From Salipaludibacillus sp. LMS25 (GTDB taxonomy: Bacteria > Bacillota > Bacilli > Bacillales > Salisediminibacteriaceae), in assembly GCF_024362805.1 (NCBI RefSeq), contig NZ_CP093299.1, positions 186,001-250,000 on the forward strand: 64,000 bases of DNA, written 5' to 3'. A program made the position numbers and the translations under genes. This document shows, piece by piece, positions 9,644 through 18,918 of the stretch (position 1 is its first letter; every line of letters begins with the position of its first letter). The notes beneath the pieces are model-generated. The model was not told the DNA's origin. It ran no database searches and was given only the letters and a program-made list of their open reading frames with translations.

Positions 9644-9797
9644 GCTAAGCTTCAATCAGTAGGAGTTTTCCTTCATCCCCCACTGATTGTTCGTTTAACT
9701 TATGGGACCTTTAGGGGCAGTTTATTGCCCACCTAAACGTTTCGACCTTCTTAAGTTTTGAGGTGGGGGCTTTACTGCCCCTTAAGAGTGGGATAAA
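9639..9797 (+). repeat. Class A repeat, near complete
   Basis: Starts ATAAAGCTAAGCTTCAATCAG and ends AAGAGTGGGATAAA. Hairpin 1 pairs CAATCAGT with ACTGATTG. Hairpin 2 pairs TAGGGGCAGT with ACTGCCCCTTA outside and CCACCT with AGGTGG inside. Its right ATAAA lies 1 nt from the T-tract of the ftsL terminator. Confidence 0.9.
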
Positions 9798-9798
9798 G

Positions 9799-9841
9799 AA
9801 AAATCACCGCTTATCTCCTCTCAAAAGAGATGTTAACGGTG
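9799..9841 (-). terminator. Intrinsic terminator downstream of ftsL
   Basis: On the minus strand CACCG and ATCTC pair with GAGAT and CGGTG around a small loop, followed by ATTTTTC. It is 34 nt after the ftsL stop. If efficient it would end the mraZ-rsmH-ftsL transcript before pbpB. Confidence 0.65.
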
Positions 9842-9874
9842 TCGTAAAAAAATAAATTCATCGTATCGAAATAG

Positions 9875-10246
9875 TCAATCATTGTTGTGAATGACTTTGA
9901 CGCTCTCATCATTAAGTTTCATCCCAAGCTCATTTTGTGCAATATCTAAAATCCTCTCAGGATCAGATAGTTCCTTCACTTGGAGTGCAAGACCCGAATT
10001 GACATTTTCTTGATTATTTATTTGGGATTCAACTTGTTGCATCTCATGGTTTAGCGAATAAATCGTGGCATAATTTGACACAATTAAGTATGTGACACAT
10101 ACAACAGCCATTAACGCTAGTGTATAGATGACTTTTTCTCCTTTAGTGATTCCACCTTTGAAAACACGCTCTCTCACTATTTTCGTTTCATACTCACGGT
10201 GTGGCACAGAAGTCTGTTGAACTTTCTTTTCTAATAACGGGCTCAT
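9875..10246 (-). CDS. ftsL: Cell division protein FtsL
   Basis: Small bitopic divisome protein of 123 residues that links DivIC/DivIB to PBP2B-FtsW. It has a basic N-terminal cytoplasmic stretch, one membrane segment (about 37-58, VIYTLALMAVVCVTYLIV) and an extracellular coiled-coil region (about 64-115), typical of FtsL. Start: ATG 10246 is 7 nt from AGGAGG, better placed than TTG 10252. It follows rsmH by 12 nt. Sequence conservation in this family is low; length, topology and position decide the call. Confidence 0.92.
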   Translation of the reverse strand: MSPLLEKKVQQTSVPHREYETKIVRERVFKGGITKGEKVIYTLALMAVVCVTYLIVSNYATIYSLNHEMQQVESQINNQENVNSGLALQVKELSDPERILDIAQNELGMKLNDESVKVIHNND

Positions 10247-10258
10247 ATCCAATCCTCC

Positions 10259-11194
10259 TTATTTGTTTTTTTCGGCAATTCTTAACTTAGCTGAATGAGC
10301 ACGATGATTAACCTCTAACTCTCGGTCATTAGCTAAAATAGGTTTTCTATTAATAAGTTTCATTTCCGGCTTAAATTCATCAGGGAGAACAGGAAGGCCT
10401 TTAGGTAGCTCGGGATAGCTGCTTTTACTTTTAAACACTTGTTTACAAATCCGATCTTCAAGTGAATGAAATGTAATAACAGCTATCCTTCCCCCTGGTT
10501 TTGTCATGGTAATGGCATCTTCAAGCGCTTCTTTAAAGACATTTAATTCGTCATTCACTGCAATACGGATTGCTTGAAATGTCTTTTTAGCAGGATGTCC
10601 ACCTTTTCTTCTTGCAGGTGCGGGAATCCCTTCTTTTATAATGTCGACTAATTGAAAAGTTGTCTCAATAGGAGAAACTTCTCTCTGTTTCTCAATTTTT
10701 CTAGCAATTTGTTTAGCAAACTTTTCTTCACCGTAACGCACAAGTATTTCTACTAAAGATTGGAAGCTCCATTCGTTTACAACATGATAGGCGTTAAGGC
10801 TTTGGTCCTGATTCATTCTCATGTCAAGGGGCGCATCAAATCTGTAACTAAACCCACGCTCTGGTTCATCGAATTGCGGGGAAGAAACGCCAAGATCAAA
10901 GACAAATCCGTCTACTTGCTCAATCTCTCTTTTCGTCAACTCTTCTTTTAAAAACCGAAAGTTTTTATGTACATATTCAACATGAACTGAAGATCCTTTC
11001 AGTCTTTCTTTAGCAAAAGACAATGCGTGTTGATCTTGATCAAAAGCCACCAGTCTTCCTTTCGGCGATAGCTCTTGAATAATTCGTTCGCTATGACCGC
11101 CGCCACCTAATGTGCAGTCCACATAGATGCCACTTGGCTTAACAGCTAAACCTTCCACTGTTTCCTCTTTTAATACTGTTTCGTGTTCAAACAA
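10259..11194 (-). CDS. rsmH: 16S rRNA (cytosine-1402-N4)-methyltransferase RsmH (MraW)
   Basis: SAM-dependent methylation of C1402 N4 in the ribosomal P site. The 311-residue protein has [12 protein letters not shown] (SAM motif I, about 25-36), DQDQHAL, the [11 protein letters not shown] motif (about 99-109), [14 protein letters not shown] and [10 protein letters not shown], all diagnostic. The start is TTG 11194 with GGAGG 9 nt upstream. Spacing to mraZ is 26 nt and to ftsL 12 nt, the classical dcw order. Confidence 0.97.
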   Translation of the reverse strand: MFEHETVLKEETVEGLAVKPSGIYVDCTLGGGGHSERIIQELSPKGRLVAFDQDQHALSFAKERLKGSSVHVEYVHKNFRFLKEELTKREIEQVDGFVFDLGVSSPQFDEPERGFSYRFDAPLDMRMNQDQSLNAYHVVNEWSFQSLVEILVRYGEEKFAKQIARKIEKQREVSPIETTFQLVDIIKEGIPAPARRKGGHPAKKTFQAIRIAVNDELNVFKEALEDAITMTKPGGRIAVITFHSLEDRICKQVFKSKSSYPELPKGLPVLPDEFKPEMKLINRKPILANDRELEVNHRAHSAKLRIAEKNK

Positions 11195-11220
11195 ATAGGT
11201 GCTCCTCCTTTCAGGCTTGT

Positions 11221-11652
11221 CTACAATTCAAAGTCTACGATGCCTTCCGCAATTTCAGCAAAGGAATCCTCTGACTCTGCAAAGTAGTCCTCCCACACTT
11301 TTTTACTCCATATTTCTACTCGATTAGAGACACCAATCACGACGCACTCTTTTTCAAGCATGGCATATGTACGTAAAGTTGATGCAATATTTACTCTCCC
11401 TTGTTTATCCAATTCACATTCAGTCGCTCCTGAGAAAAAAAATCTTGTAAATGCACGAGCATCTTTTTTAGTGAAGGGAAGGGTTTTTAACTTTTGTTCT
11501 AATTGCTGCCACTCTCTTTCAGGATAAACAAATAAGCATTTATCCATTCCTCTTGTGACTACGAAGGTGGATCCTAGTTCATCACGGAATTTGGCCGGGA
11601 CAATCATGCGTCCTTTGTCATCGATATTATGATGATATTCCCCCATGAACAT
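11221..11652 (-). CDS. mraZ: Transcriptional regulator MraZ
   Basis: AbrB-fold DNA-binding protein of 143 residues, first gene of the dcw cluster. Two MraZ repeats are visible: [20 protein letters not shown] at the N-terminus and the second half with [12 protein letters not shown] (about 77-88). Each carries the DxxGR signature. Start: ATG 11652 with AGGAGGTGG 8 nt upstream; the extra nine residues of the longer frame have no ribosome site. Family members bind repeats upstream of their own gene; three suitable GTGG boxes are present (11691-11714), so autoregulation is likely. Confidence 0.97.
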   Translation of the reverse strand: MFMGEYHHNIDDKGRMIVPAKFRDELGSTFVVTRGMDKCLFVYPEREWQQLEQKLKTLPFTKKDARAFTRFFFSGATECELDKQGRVNIASTLRTYAMLEKECVVIGVSNRVEIWSKKVWEDYFAESEDSFAEIAEGIVDFEL

Positions 11653-11690
11653 AAGGATCCACCTCCTCCCCACTTTATAACACTAATTTA

Positions 11691-11714
11691 CCACATCCCC
11701 CCACTTTTAACCAC
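11691..11714 (-). promoter_or_regulatory. MraZ-binding direct repeats upstream of mraZ
   Basis: On the minus strand GTGG occurs three times with exact 10-nt spacing (top-strand CCAC at 11691, 11701, 11711). A fourth copy at 11670 and a GTGT at 11680 continue the phase. Such helically phased GTGG repeats are the known operator type of MraZ. They lie 39-62 nt upstream of the mraZ start, where they would overlap the promoter. Confidence 0.7.
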
Positions 11715-11723
11715 TTAGATTTT

Positions 11724-11763
11724 AAAAAAAATAAAAAAAACGTTGTAGCATATGCCACAACGC
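11724..11763 (-). terminator. Intrinsic terminator of bshC
   Basis: Minus-strand stem GTTGTGGCAT / ATGCTACAAC followed by a long T-rich tail (TTTTTTTTATTTTTTTT). It begins immediately after the bshC stop codon and separates bshC from the mraZ promoter. Confidence 0.9.
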
Positions 11764-11764
11764 C

Positions 11765-13399
11765 TTATAAATCAACGGAAATATGAGTTCCTTCATTCAG
11801 ATTCTTTTTTTGTTTTATTAACTTATTAAGTAACCTTCTTACAAGATCTGATCCAAAGGTGTTCAGAAAAGGGTAAATATTCAAGTGACGTTCTTGCCAT
11901 ATTCCATGCGGTCTTATTTCAGCCTCCAACTCATTTAACCTTTTTATATGAGTAGCATTTCGCGCCAATTCCAACTCTTCTAGCTTTCGTTCATATGTGG
12001 ACAATTGCTGAAACAACTTCGTCTCAAACTGCTGATTAATCGTTTTAATATCATAATCAACAGAACCTAAACTCTCTGTCAATTCGTTCATCCATTGTTG
12101 TAATTGTTTTTTGGCTTTCTTCATGGCCTTATCCTTATTTACTCTCTCATTAGACTCGATTATCGTCTTCAACGTATCTGCTACACCTTGGGTTAACACG
12201 TTATCTACTGATAGATCATACTTCTTTAAATTTTTTTGAGAGCGCCGAGATAAAAATGTAAAATGATACCTAGGAAATACGAGGGGCATCTTCCTATCAA
12301 AACAGCGAAAAACATTTTTTAACACTCCCCAATATTTCACTTCTCCTGGTCCTCCTATAAAGGTGTGTACAGGTAAAAGTAACTCTTGCATGACTGGACG
12401 AGTCACGACGTTGTTACTCAATTGCAAAGTCCCTTCTTCCACTTCAAGAAGCAGAGAATCATATGTCCATGTCCTGGAGCCCCCTTTTTCTCTAAATCCC
12501 TCTTCCGTTCTTTCAAGTAGAAAACGTTGACCACCTTCATGAAAAAAGAGATGAGCATTATCTTTGTCTGTGGAAATAGGCTCTCCAAAACCCATCGCTT
12601 TAAAAAGGTCTGCTTGTTCATTAAATCCTTGGCTTATAGCAGCATTATGGGTCACCATTTTCGTAAAAGAAGAACGTTCAATTCGACGAATTTCCGGGTC
12701 AGCAGCGTCTAAAAAAACTAAATCTGTCTGACTAAAAAAACGCTGGGCTATTTTTGCAAACCATTCTGTATAGGTCAAGTCATGAGATAAGTCATCCATT
12801 AATTCTTCATATAAAGGTTTAGTAAAAGGTGTCTCTCTCAGAAAACTGAATGCATCCGTTATTTCTTGACGTGCTATCTCTAAATTAATCACTCGCTCAG
12901 ACACAGATTGCTTTATCGCATTTCGCTCCGGAAGACTAACTCGCCGTATTTCCTTTCCTTCATGAAAAAAAGTACGGTTTACTTCATCAATATCATGATC
13001 TTCTCCAGCAATCCAAAAAATAGGAATAACTGGCACAGATAATTCTTCCTCTAGCTTAGCAGCTTCTACTAAAATGGTTATCATTTTAGTAATAGTATAA
13101 AGTGGGCCTGATAGTAGCCCCGCTTGCTGCCCACCGACCACAACGACACTCTCGTCCCTTTTTAATCTTTCAATTTGTCGTAAAACCGACCCTGAACCAT
13201 TAAGCTTCGTATTGAATTTCATTAGCGCATGAGCAAGCTCTTCACGCGGAAAGGATAACGTCATTAATTCTTGATACCTTTCTGCTCTATCAGCTTTATT
13301 CAAACGGTAATCAAAAAATGGCCTAATCTCTCGGTCATCGTTTATATACTTATGTATGAAAGATGAGTGATCATCTAGTTTGGAAAAATGTAACTCCAT
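11765..13399 (-). CDS. bshC: Putative cysteine ligase BshC (bacillithiol synthesis)
   Basis: Last step of bacillithiol synthesis, adding cysteine to glucosaminyl malate; bacillithiol is the main low-molecular thiol of these bacteria. At 544 residues the length is normal. Recognisable parts include SVVVVGGQQAGLLSGPLYTI and PVIPIFWIAGEDHDIDEVNR (Rossmann-like core, about 80-150), GGPGEVKYWGVL and the long C-terminal coiled coil (about 400-520). Start: ATG 13399 lies 9 nt from GGAAGG and is preferred over TTG 13408. It lies upstream of mraZ as yllA does in B. subtilis. Confidence 0.93.
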   Translation of the reverse strand: MELHFSKLDDHSSFIHKYINDDREIRPFFDYRLNKADRAERYQELMTLSFPREELAHALMKFNTKLNGSGSVLRQIERLKRDESVVVVGGQQAGLLSGPLYTITKMITILVEAAKLEEELSVPVIPIFWIAGEDHDIDEVNRTFFHEGKEIRRVSLPERNAIKQSVSERVINLEIARQEITDAFSFLRETPFTKPLYEELMDDLSHDLTYTEWFAKIAQRFFSQTDLVFLDAADPEIRRIERSSFTKMVTHNAAISQGFNEQADLFKAMGFGEPISTDKDNAHLFFHEGGQRFLLERTEEGFREKGGSRTWTYDSLLLEVEEGTLQLSNNVVTRPVMQELLLPVHTFIGGPGEVKYWGVLKNVFRCFDRKMPLVFPRYHFTFLSRRSQKNLKKYDLSVDNVLTQGVADTLKTIIESNERVNKDKAMKKAKKQLQQWMNELTESLGSVDYDIKTINQQFETKLFQQLSTYERKLEELELARNATHIKRLNELEAEIRPHGIWQERHLNIYPFLNTFGSDLVRRLLNKLIKQKKNLNEGTHISVDL

Positions 13400-13617
13400 T
13401 GCATTCAACCTTCCTTTTAAACATAAAGATGACTAGAACGTTTTAAGATACTGTGAGACAACTTTCAATCATGTTTGTGATATATATCTATTTAGTCTTT
13501 TCATTTCATGAGAAACAAACTTGTAACGTTTCCTGACGCGTATATAGAGTGAAACTCACTTATTAAAATAGCCATTTTTCACCTTCTATTAAAGAAGAAG
13601 ATAACTATTTCGTCAGT

Positions 13618-13647
13618 CTAAAAAATTCTGTTTCAGTATAACAGAAT
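13618..13647 (-). terminator. Intrinsic terminator of the DUF3397 gene
   Basis: Minus-strand stem ATTCTGTT / AACAGAAT with a 7-nt loop, followed by TTTTTAG, 36 nt after the stop codon of the DUF3397 gene. The rest of the 285-nt gap to bshC is AT-rich without an identifiable element. Confidence 0.8.
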
Positions 13648-13683
13648 AACGTGTTCTAACCAATAAAACAGACTTTATTTAAC

Positions 13684-14064
13684 CTATGTCATAATTGACA
13701 TAAACAAGCCATACATTAAAATCATAAAATATAACAGAAAAAAAACGACGAATTGAAATCGCCAAACCCCTTTAAACACTCGCTGTATATCAATTTCCTC
13801 ATAATTTTTCCAGTGTACAAATGTAAATACAATAGCTGTTAGTAAAAAAAACATAGCTATTAGCCATCCCATCCGAATCCCCCATATTTCATACACCATA
13901 AAATACACAGAGGTAATGAACAATAATACTGTCAAATCAACCGCAAGTTTAAATGAACGTTGTTTGTTTCGAGCCGCTTTCATCGTTATTAAATAAATAA
14001 TATATAAGCCTAACAAAGGCATTGTTACAAGTGTCGCTGTTATAACAGCAGTCACTTCAGCCAT
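13684..14064 (-). CDS. DUF3397 family membrane protein
   Basis: A 126-residue hydrophobic protein with four predicted membrane segments (about 4-26, 38-58, 64-82, 99-122) and a short charged loop. The pattern and place next to panE and bshC match the DUF3397 family of Bacilli; no function is known. Start: ATG 14064 follows AAAGGGGGG by 5 nt. It overlaps the 3' end of panE by 8 nt, so the two are likely co-translated. Confidence 0.75.
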   Translation of the reverse strand: MAEVTAVITATLVTMPLLGLYIIYLITMKAARNKQRSFKLAVDLTVLLFITSVYFMVYEIWGIRMGWLIAMFFLLTAIVFTFVHWKNYEEIDIQRVFKGVWRFQFVVFFLLYFMILMYGLFMSIMT

Positions 14065-14956
14065 GATTGCCCCCCTTTTCATAAGATTTAATTTTGTGAT
14101 AAACCCTTTCTAAATGGTCAATCTGTTTTTTTTGCTGACGACCTTTCATTATAAGATAACCGACTATTGCCTCAATCTCTGTTTCGTTCCCTGCCATAAG
14201 GTCAGCTCTCATTGAGGATATGTTCTCTGAGGTCTGGTGAATAACATCTTTCACCAGTGTCCAATCGTTTTCTGATAATTCAAGAACGCCAATCACCTCG
14301 TTAAATAATAACTTTACGTGCTTTTTTATATTGAAATCTTCTAATAATTTGCCATTTTTTACATTATATATAGCAGTGAGAGGATTAATAATAGCATTCA
14401 TTAACAATTTTGTCTTAATCCTGACCTCCACATCATCCTCCCATATTACCGGAAAGCACAAAGGTGCTTCCAGCTGCAATTGACGAATAAGAGGTTTTAA
14501 AGAAAGGAGGCCACCCGTATACAATTCTCCGAAGCCATGATGAATGACATGTGTTTGAGACACTTTTTCTGCACCATGCGTTATAACACCAGCTATGATC
14601 GCATGAGGCACCATTTTAGTTGCTTTTTCCATATGCCCCATACCATTTTGCAAAAATAATAATGGACTCTTTAACACAATTTTTTTTCTTGCCCACGCAA
14701 ACCATCTATCTAGGACTGTTTGTTTTAGAGTTACAATGACTAAATCTGCCTCTAGTTTTTTAATATGATCTTGAGATACTGCTTTAAGTTTAGTCGTTTT
14801 ATTTCCTTTCTCACTCGTATATCGTAATCCTTCTTTTGTTATAGCATCAGCCTGTAGAGACGTTTTCGTTACAAGTGTGAGATGATGTAAGTCATGGTTT
14901 AAACAACTAGCTGTCAGTAATCCTATAGAACCGCCACCTATAATTGCAATATTCAT
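14057..14956 (-). CDS. panE: 2-dehydropantoate 2-reductase (ketopantoate reductase)
   Basis: NADPH-dependent reduction of ketopantoate to pantoate for pantothenate and CoA synthesis. The N-terminus MNIAIIGGGSIGLLTAS is the nucleotide-binding GxGxxG. Further motifs are VTLKQT (about 82-87), the family's LLFLQNGMGH and the C-terminal-domain KLLMNAIINPLTAIYNVKNG with catalytic lysine and asparagine. At 299 residues the length is normal. Start: ATG 14956 with GAGGTG upstream; the extra 36 residues of the longer frame are unsupported. Position corresponds to B. subtilis ylbQ. An orthologous paralogue elsewhere is possible, so the substrate is assigned by family. Confidence 0.88.
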   Translation of the reverse strand: MNIAIIGGGSIGLLTASCLNHDLHHLTLVTKTSLQADAITKEGLRYTSEKGNKTTKLKAVSQDHIKKLEADLVIVTLKQTVLDRWFAWARKKIVLKSPLLFLQNGMGHMEKATKMVPHAIIAGVITHGAEKVSQTHVIHHGFGELYTGGLLSLKPLIRQLQLEAPLCFPVIWEDDVEVRIKTKLLMNAIINPLTAIYNVKNGKLLEDFNIKKHVKLLFNEVIGVLELSENDWTLVKDVIHQTSENISSMRADLMAGNETEIEAIVGYLIMKGRQQKKQIDHLERVYHKIKSYEKGGNHG

Positions 14957-15130
14957 TATTAAACACCTCATCTTTATACACACATGCCAATATTTTAGCA
15001 CATATCGTCTCTTATAATTTATGAAAAATAATAAAGAATGCGTTTTCATTTTATTTTTTTTCAATTATAATAATTATTATAAGAAAGTAATCATTTAAAA
15101 CCTTATGACTTTCATTGCGGAGGGATACCC

Positions 15131-15613
15131 ATGTTTTCATATCAAGTCGTCAAACTGAAAATTAACTTCAAAACGTTAGAAGAGTTTGAAAATTTCCGAG
15201 AATATGGTCAGCAAGAATTATCAATGAAAGAAGATTTAGAAGAAAATATTGTAGAAAATGACAGCGACTCACCCTTTTACGGTGTCTATTACGGTAAAAA
15301 GCTGGTAGGGCGAATGAGCCTTTATCAAATAGACAAAAAGTATGATCGCTATTTTGATCCACCTCAAGATTATTATGAGTTATGGAAATTAGAAGTACTG
15401 CCAGGTTACCAAGGAAGAGGCATCGGTAAAGCACTTGTAGATTTCGCCAAAGACCAGGGGCTCCCTGTTAAAACAAATGCTCGTCAGCGGTCAGATGATT
15501 TCTGGCATAAACAGGGCTTTGAAGCACTTACTTATAAGACAGAGAGAGATAGAGGAGAAAATCCATATGTATGGTTCCCAACAGGTGTCTATGAGAATAA
15601 AGAGTCATCGTAA
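15131..15613 (+). CDS. ylbP: GNAT family N-acetyltransferase (YlbP-like)
   Basis: A 160-residue acetyltransferase of the GNAT fold. Acetyl-CoA motif A is visible as LEVLPGYQGRGIGKALVDFA (about 94-113), with the R/Q-x-x-G-x-G pyrophosphate loop. The flanking FYGVYYGKKLVGRMSLYQID is the preceding beta hairpin. The substrate is unknown. The GCGGAGG ribosome site lies before ATG 15131. It is transcribed against the rest of the ylb cluster, converging on rsfA, as in B. subtilis. Confidence 0.88.
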   Translation: MFSYQVVKLKINFKTLEEFENFREYGQQELSMKEDLEENIVENDSDSPFYGVYYGKKLVGRMSLYQIDKKYDRYFDPPQDYYELWKLEVLPGYQGRGIGKALVDFAKDQGLPVKTNARQRSDDFWHKQGFEALTYKTERDRGENPYVWFPTGVYENKESS

Positions 15614-15624
15614 TTAATTCGTAA

Positions 15625-15666
15625 AACAGGCAGATTGAAAAGCAGCAGCTTCAATGTCTGCCTGTT
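15625..15666. terminator. Bidirectional terminator between ylbP and rsfA
   Basis: Stem AACAGGCAGA / TCTGCCTGTT, extended by TTGAA / TTCAA around a small loop, with T-rich sequence on both sides. It serves the two convergent genes. Confidence 0.85.
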
Positions 15667-15672
15667 TATTGT

Positions 15673-16221
15673 TTATAATGTAGGGCTTCTATTTTCCTTT
15701 TTAGCTGCCCGTTGCATGGCATGAATCATTAGTTGATAGTCTTCTTTTATTTCCAGATACTCTGCTCTCATCTCCGCTAACTGTTTTTTCAATTCAGTGT
15801 TTTCTTCACGCAAATCAGTCAATGCGTTATCCTCTACCCCTTGTTCACAAATCTTTTCTCTTTCCTCTTTCAAAAAGGTAATCAACTCATCATACCAAGC
15901 CGTCTTCTCTTTCACCGTTAAAAAACGTTTCTCTTCTTGGACCGTTACCATCTCATTTTTTTCAGAAGAAGAGGTGTTTCTGTTTAATACGTGGTGTAAT
16001 TTTGCTTCTTTTCGTGCTTTTTTGGCTAATTGTATGGCAGAATCATATTGTTTTCTGACTGTAGAATTCCATCTAAACCCACACGCTGCTGATGTCCGTG
16101 ATAGCTTTTCAGCCACTTCATCAAATGCTGCGAGCTGAGTGCCACCTTCTCTTATATGACGAAGCACTGTCTCTGCCAACAGTAAATCTTCGTCGTGGTT
16201 CCATGCATCTTGTCTAATCAA
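15673..16221 (-). CDS. rsfA: Prespore-specific transcription regulator RsfA
   Basis: Forespore regulator that modulates part of the sigma-F regulon. The N-terminal Myb/SANT-like DNA-binding domain shows the signature [20 protein letters not shown] (about 6-25) and [13 protein letters not shown] (about 47-59). A coiled-coil C-terminus (about 125-175) likely drives oligomerisation. At 182 residues the length is somewhat short but within family range. The start is TTG 16221 with AGGAGG 10 nt upstream; no in-frame ATG fits. Corresponds to ylbO. Confidence 0.92.
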   Translation of the reverse strand: MIRQDAWNHDEDLLLAETVLRHIREGGTQLAAFDEVAEKLSRTSAACGFRWNSTVRKQYDSAIQLAKKARKEAKLHHVLNRNTSSSEKNEMVTVQEEKRFLTVKEKTAWYDELITFLKEEREKICEQGVEDNALTDLREENTELKKQLAEMRAEYLEIKEDYQLMIHAMQRAAKKENRSPTL

Positions 16222-16444
16222 TAGTCCTTTGCCTCCTCTCTAAAAACTCTTATTTTCATGTTATATGTATGCAGTTAGTAGAGGAGATAGACGTATAAAA
16301 TTAAAAGAGGGCTACTCTTCATTATTTAGATAGTGGAGTAAGAGTTGAAAAAGTAATGGTGACACCTTAATAGTAGTCGAACGAACCATACGTCGTTCTC
16401 ACAATGGATAACACCTTTTTTCAGTAACCCGTACTCATTAAAAA

Positions 16445-16481
16445 GGGAGTTGTCTCAGCCACATACGGCTAGACAACTCCC
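16445..16481 (-). terminator. Intrinsic terminator of rpmF
   Basis: Perfect 11-bp stem GGGAGTTGTCT / AGACAACTCCC with a nested AGCC / GGCT in the loop, followed on the minus strand by TTTTTAAT. It lies 19 nt after the rpmF stop. Confidence 0.93.
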
Positions 16482-16499
16482 TATCACTAACGCCTTACT

Positions 16500-16670
16500 C
16501 TACTTTGCTACTTCTCGTCCTTTATAAGAACCACACGCTTTACATACACGGTGTGAAAGCTTCATTTCTCCACAATCAGGACATTCTACCATTCCAGGCA
16601 CACGCAATTTAATATGCGTACGACGCTGTCTTTTTTTAGTCTTACTAGTTCGTCTAAATGGTACTGCCAT
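16500..16670 (-). CDS. rpmF: 50S ribosomal protein L32
   Basis: A 56-residue ribosomal protein beginning [19 protein letters not shown], the universal L32 start. Two zinc-ribbon pairs, CPDC (about 30-33) and CKAC (about 43-46), show this is the zinc-binding C+ form. Strong ribosome site GGAGG. It follows ylbN by 50 nt; ylbN-rpmF is the conserved DUF177-L32 pair found across bacteria. Confidence 0.98.
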   Translation of the reverse strand: MAVPFRRTSKTKKRQRRTHIKLRVPGMVECPDCGEMKLSHRVCKACGSYKGREVAK

Positions 16671-16720
16671 GAGTCCCACCTCCTTGATGATACTTCAAAT
16701 ATACAACCTAGATAAGATTG

Positions 16721-17239
16721 CTATTTTTTTTCGTCAAAAAACTTTTCCAGCTCTTTCAATCGAGGATCTACCTTGTCCTGTGGTGCATTCTGGTCCTCTT
16801 TCGTAGTCAATTCCCAGCCTTCACCTTCTTCAGGGGCAGGGCCTTCTTTTCTTTCACTGAATACACGTAGCGGCTTTTCCAACAAAATACGTTCTCGAAC
16901 ATAAGGCATCAAATCGACCGTATTATCAATCAATTCATGAACATCTTCATCCTCATCGAAGGCGGCCCATTCATCCAACTGAAAGATTTCAGTAGCATGG
17001 ATGGTAAAAGGAAACTCTACATCATTAAGAGTTCGCGCACAAGGCAATGTCATAGAGCCACTAATGTCAAGATTAAAGGTAGCGGCATTATGATTAATAA
17101 GCGCCTCTCCCTTTACATGGACTGGACTAATATTACGAATTTCACGGTCAATTTCTTTCACTTTACTTGCATCGACCGATTCGTCAATTTGCATCCCTTT
17201 CTGTTTAAAAGCGAGCAATTGCTGTACCGACCATTTCAT
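16721..17239 (-). CDS. ylbN: YceD/DUF177 family protein (YlbN)
   Basis: A 172-residue protein of the DUF177 family, whose members are linked with large-subunit rRNA processing and almost always precede rpmF. The core MTLPCARTLNDVEFPFTIHATEIFQL is recognisable (about 64-90). Beyond this the chain is highly acidic (EDEDVHEL; EEGEGWE), ending EKFFDEKK. The start ATG 17239 follows a GAGGTG site. The specific molecular role is not known in Bacilli. Confidence 0.9.
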   Translation of the reverse strand: MKWSVQQLLAFKQKGMQIDESVDASKVKEIDREIRNISPVHVKGEALINHNAATFNLDISGSMTLPCARTLNDVEFPFTIHATEIFQLDEWAAFDEDEDVHELIDNTVDLMPYVRERILLEKPLRVFSERKEGPAPEEGEGWELTTKEDQNAPQDKVDPRLKELEKFFDEKK

Positions 17240-17545
17240 ATCTATTCACCTCAAGACAACAAATGTTATTATATCTTTCAAAAAAACGTTTGTCAAGATA
17301 ATTCCTTTACAATTAAACGCTGAAGCCTATTTTACCTGACTTCTCTTTTTTCTATAAAACCAATCTTAACGACATCAACTATTCGAAATTATTCCCTTCA
17401 GTATGGCATGTCATGATTGCAAAGGTGAAAACAACCAAAAAATATGGTATTTTTCTTATAGAGCGCCTTTGAATCCAGGGGAATAATTCTCCTCGTTCTT
17501 GTTATTGTAACAAATTGAAACATACTTTGAAAGTTGGTGTTAATC

Positions 17546-18775
17546 ATGGCTATTCTTGGGCTTATTGTAGAATATAATCCATTCCATAACGGTCATCTTT
17601 ATCATTTACAGCAATCCGTTAAAAAAACCTCTCCAGAACTCGTTATCGCTATTATGAGCGGGGATTTTTTACAGCGTGGTGAACCTGCATTAGTTAACAA
17701 ATGGTCGAGAACAAAAATGGCCTTACAAGCAGGCATTGATTTAGTCGTTGAGCTCCCTTACCTTCACGCTGTTCAAAAAGCAGACATTTTTGCAGAGGGG
17801 GCTGTCTCACGTTTAGCAGAATTAGGTGTGACAGATATTTGTTTTGGTAGTGAGGAAGGGCGTATCTCTCCATTTTTTGATACAATAAATTGGATGAATA
17901 AGCATCAACCCTTAATTGACGAACGGCTTAAAAGTGAACTGTCTAAAGGGAAAAGTTATCCAAAAGCTTTTTCTGATGCTGTTATGAGTCTAGAGAAACC
18001 TGATACGGTACTTAATTTATCAAAACCTAATAATATTTTAGGTTATCACTATGTTAAGTCTTCACTTAACCAACAAACAGCTATTCGCATGCATACGATC
18101 AAACGTAGCGGATCTCAATATCATGACAGTCATTTAAGTCATACTTCCATCGCTAGTGCCACTGCTTTGCGATCTATGCTTATCACTGATAAACGCCCCA
18201 TCGACTCTCTCAAACCTTACGTTCCCTCTTACACGTTGGAAGAGCTGTCGACCTATTTTTCTAATTTTAATAAGCTTCATACTTGGGAGGACTATTTCCC
18301 TTTTATCCAACACTCCCTTATTTCTCAGGATAACTGCACACTAAAATATATTTACGAATGTGAAGAAGGTCTTGAGAACCGGCTTAATAGAGCGATTATT
18401 ACAAGTGTGCAATTCGATGACTTCCTTTCCACTATTAAGGCTAAACGCTACACACGTACACGGTTACAGCGGCTTCTCGTTCATCTCTATTTAAACACGA
18501 CGAAATCGTTCGTAAAAAAACACTTGGTGGTACAACGTCCGCCATACATTCGGGTACTTGGCATGTCCGAGAAAGGGCAACATCATTTAGCTAAACTTAA
18601 AAAACTAACGACGATGCCAATCTTTACCACAGCAAGCAAATCTCAACACCCTGTTTTTGAAAAAGACATACTCGCTAGTCGTCTCCATGGTCTCCCAAAT
18701 CATGTTGCAGGTATGTCTTTTATGGAAGAATATCAAACAGGGCCAATTCGTTATAATAGTGGCTCATTTATGTAA
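17546..18775 (+). CDS. tmcAL: tRNA(Met) cytidine acetate ligase TmcAL (YlbM)
   Basis: Makes N4-acetylcytidine at the wobble position of elongator tRNA-Met using acetate and ATP. The nucleotidyltransferase signature VEYNPFHNGHLYHL (HxGH) starts at residue 7, followed by MSGDFLQRGEPALVNKW and the adenylation-domain YVKSSL region. The 409-residue length is normal. Start ATG 17546 gives MAILGLIVEYNPF, the conserved N-terminus; the TTG upstream at 17534 is not supported. Divergent from ylbN. Downstream there is only a class B repeat remnant that may act as terminator. Confidence 0.94.
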   Translation: MAILGLIVEYNPFHNGHLYHLQQSVKKTSPELVIAIMSGDFLQRGEPALVNKWSRTKMALQAGIDLVVELPYLHAVQKADIFAEGAVSRLAELGVTDICFGSEEGRISPFFDTINWMNKHQPLIDERLKSELSKGKSYPKAFSDAVMSLEKPDTVLNLSKPNNILGYHYVKSSLNQQTAIRMHTIKRSGSQYHDSHLSHTSIASATALRSMLITDKRPIDSLKPYVPSYTLEELSTYFSNFNKLHTWEDYFPFIQHSLISQDNCTLKYIYECEEGLENRLNRAIITSVQFDDFLSTIKAKRYTRTRLQRLLVHLYLNTTKSFVKKHLVVQRPPYIRVLGMSEKGQHHLAKLKKLTTMPIFTTASKSQHPVFEKDILASRLHGLPNHVAGMSFMEEYQTGPIRYNSGSFM

Positions 18776-18918
18776 ATCACTCCTTGACACATATCACTTC
18801 ATTGCTTAATAGTCATTGTTTTACCTGTCACTAGATGTACTATAGTGTAAGATGACACTTTCTCATTACCTTGTTTTCTTGAACGAGTATCTCATCGATC
18901 CTTCTAGATAAACTTATA

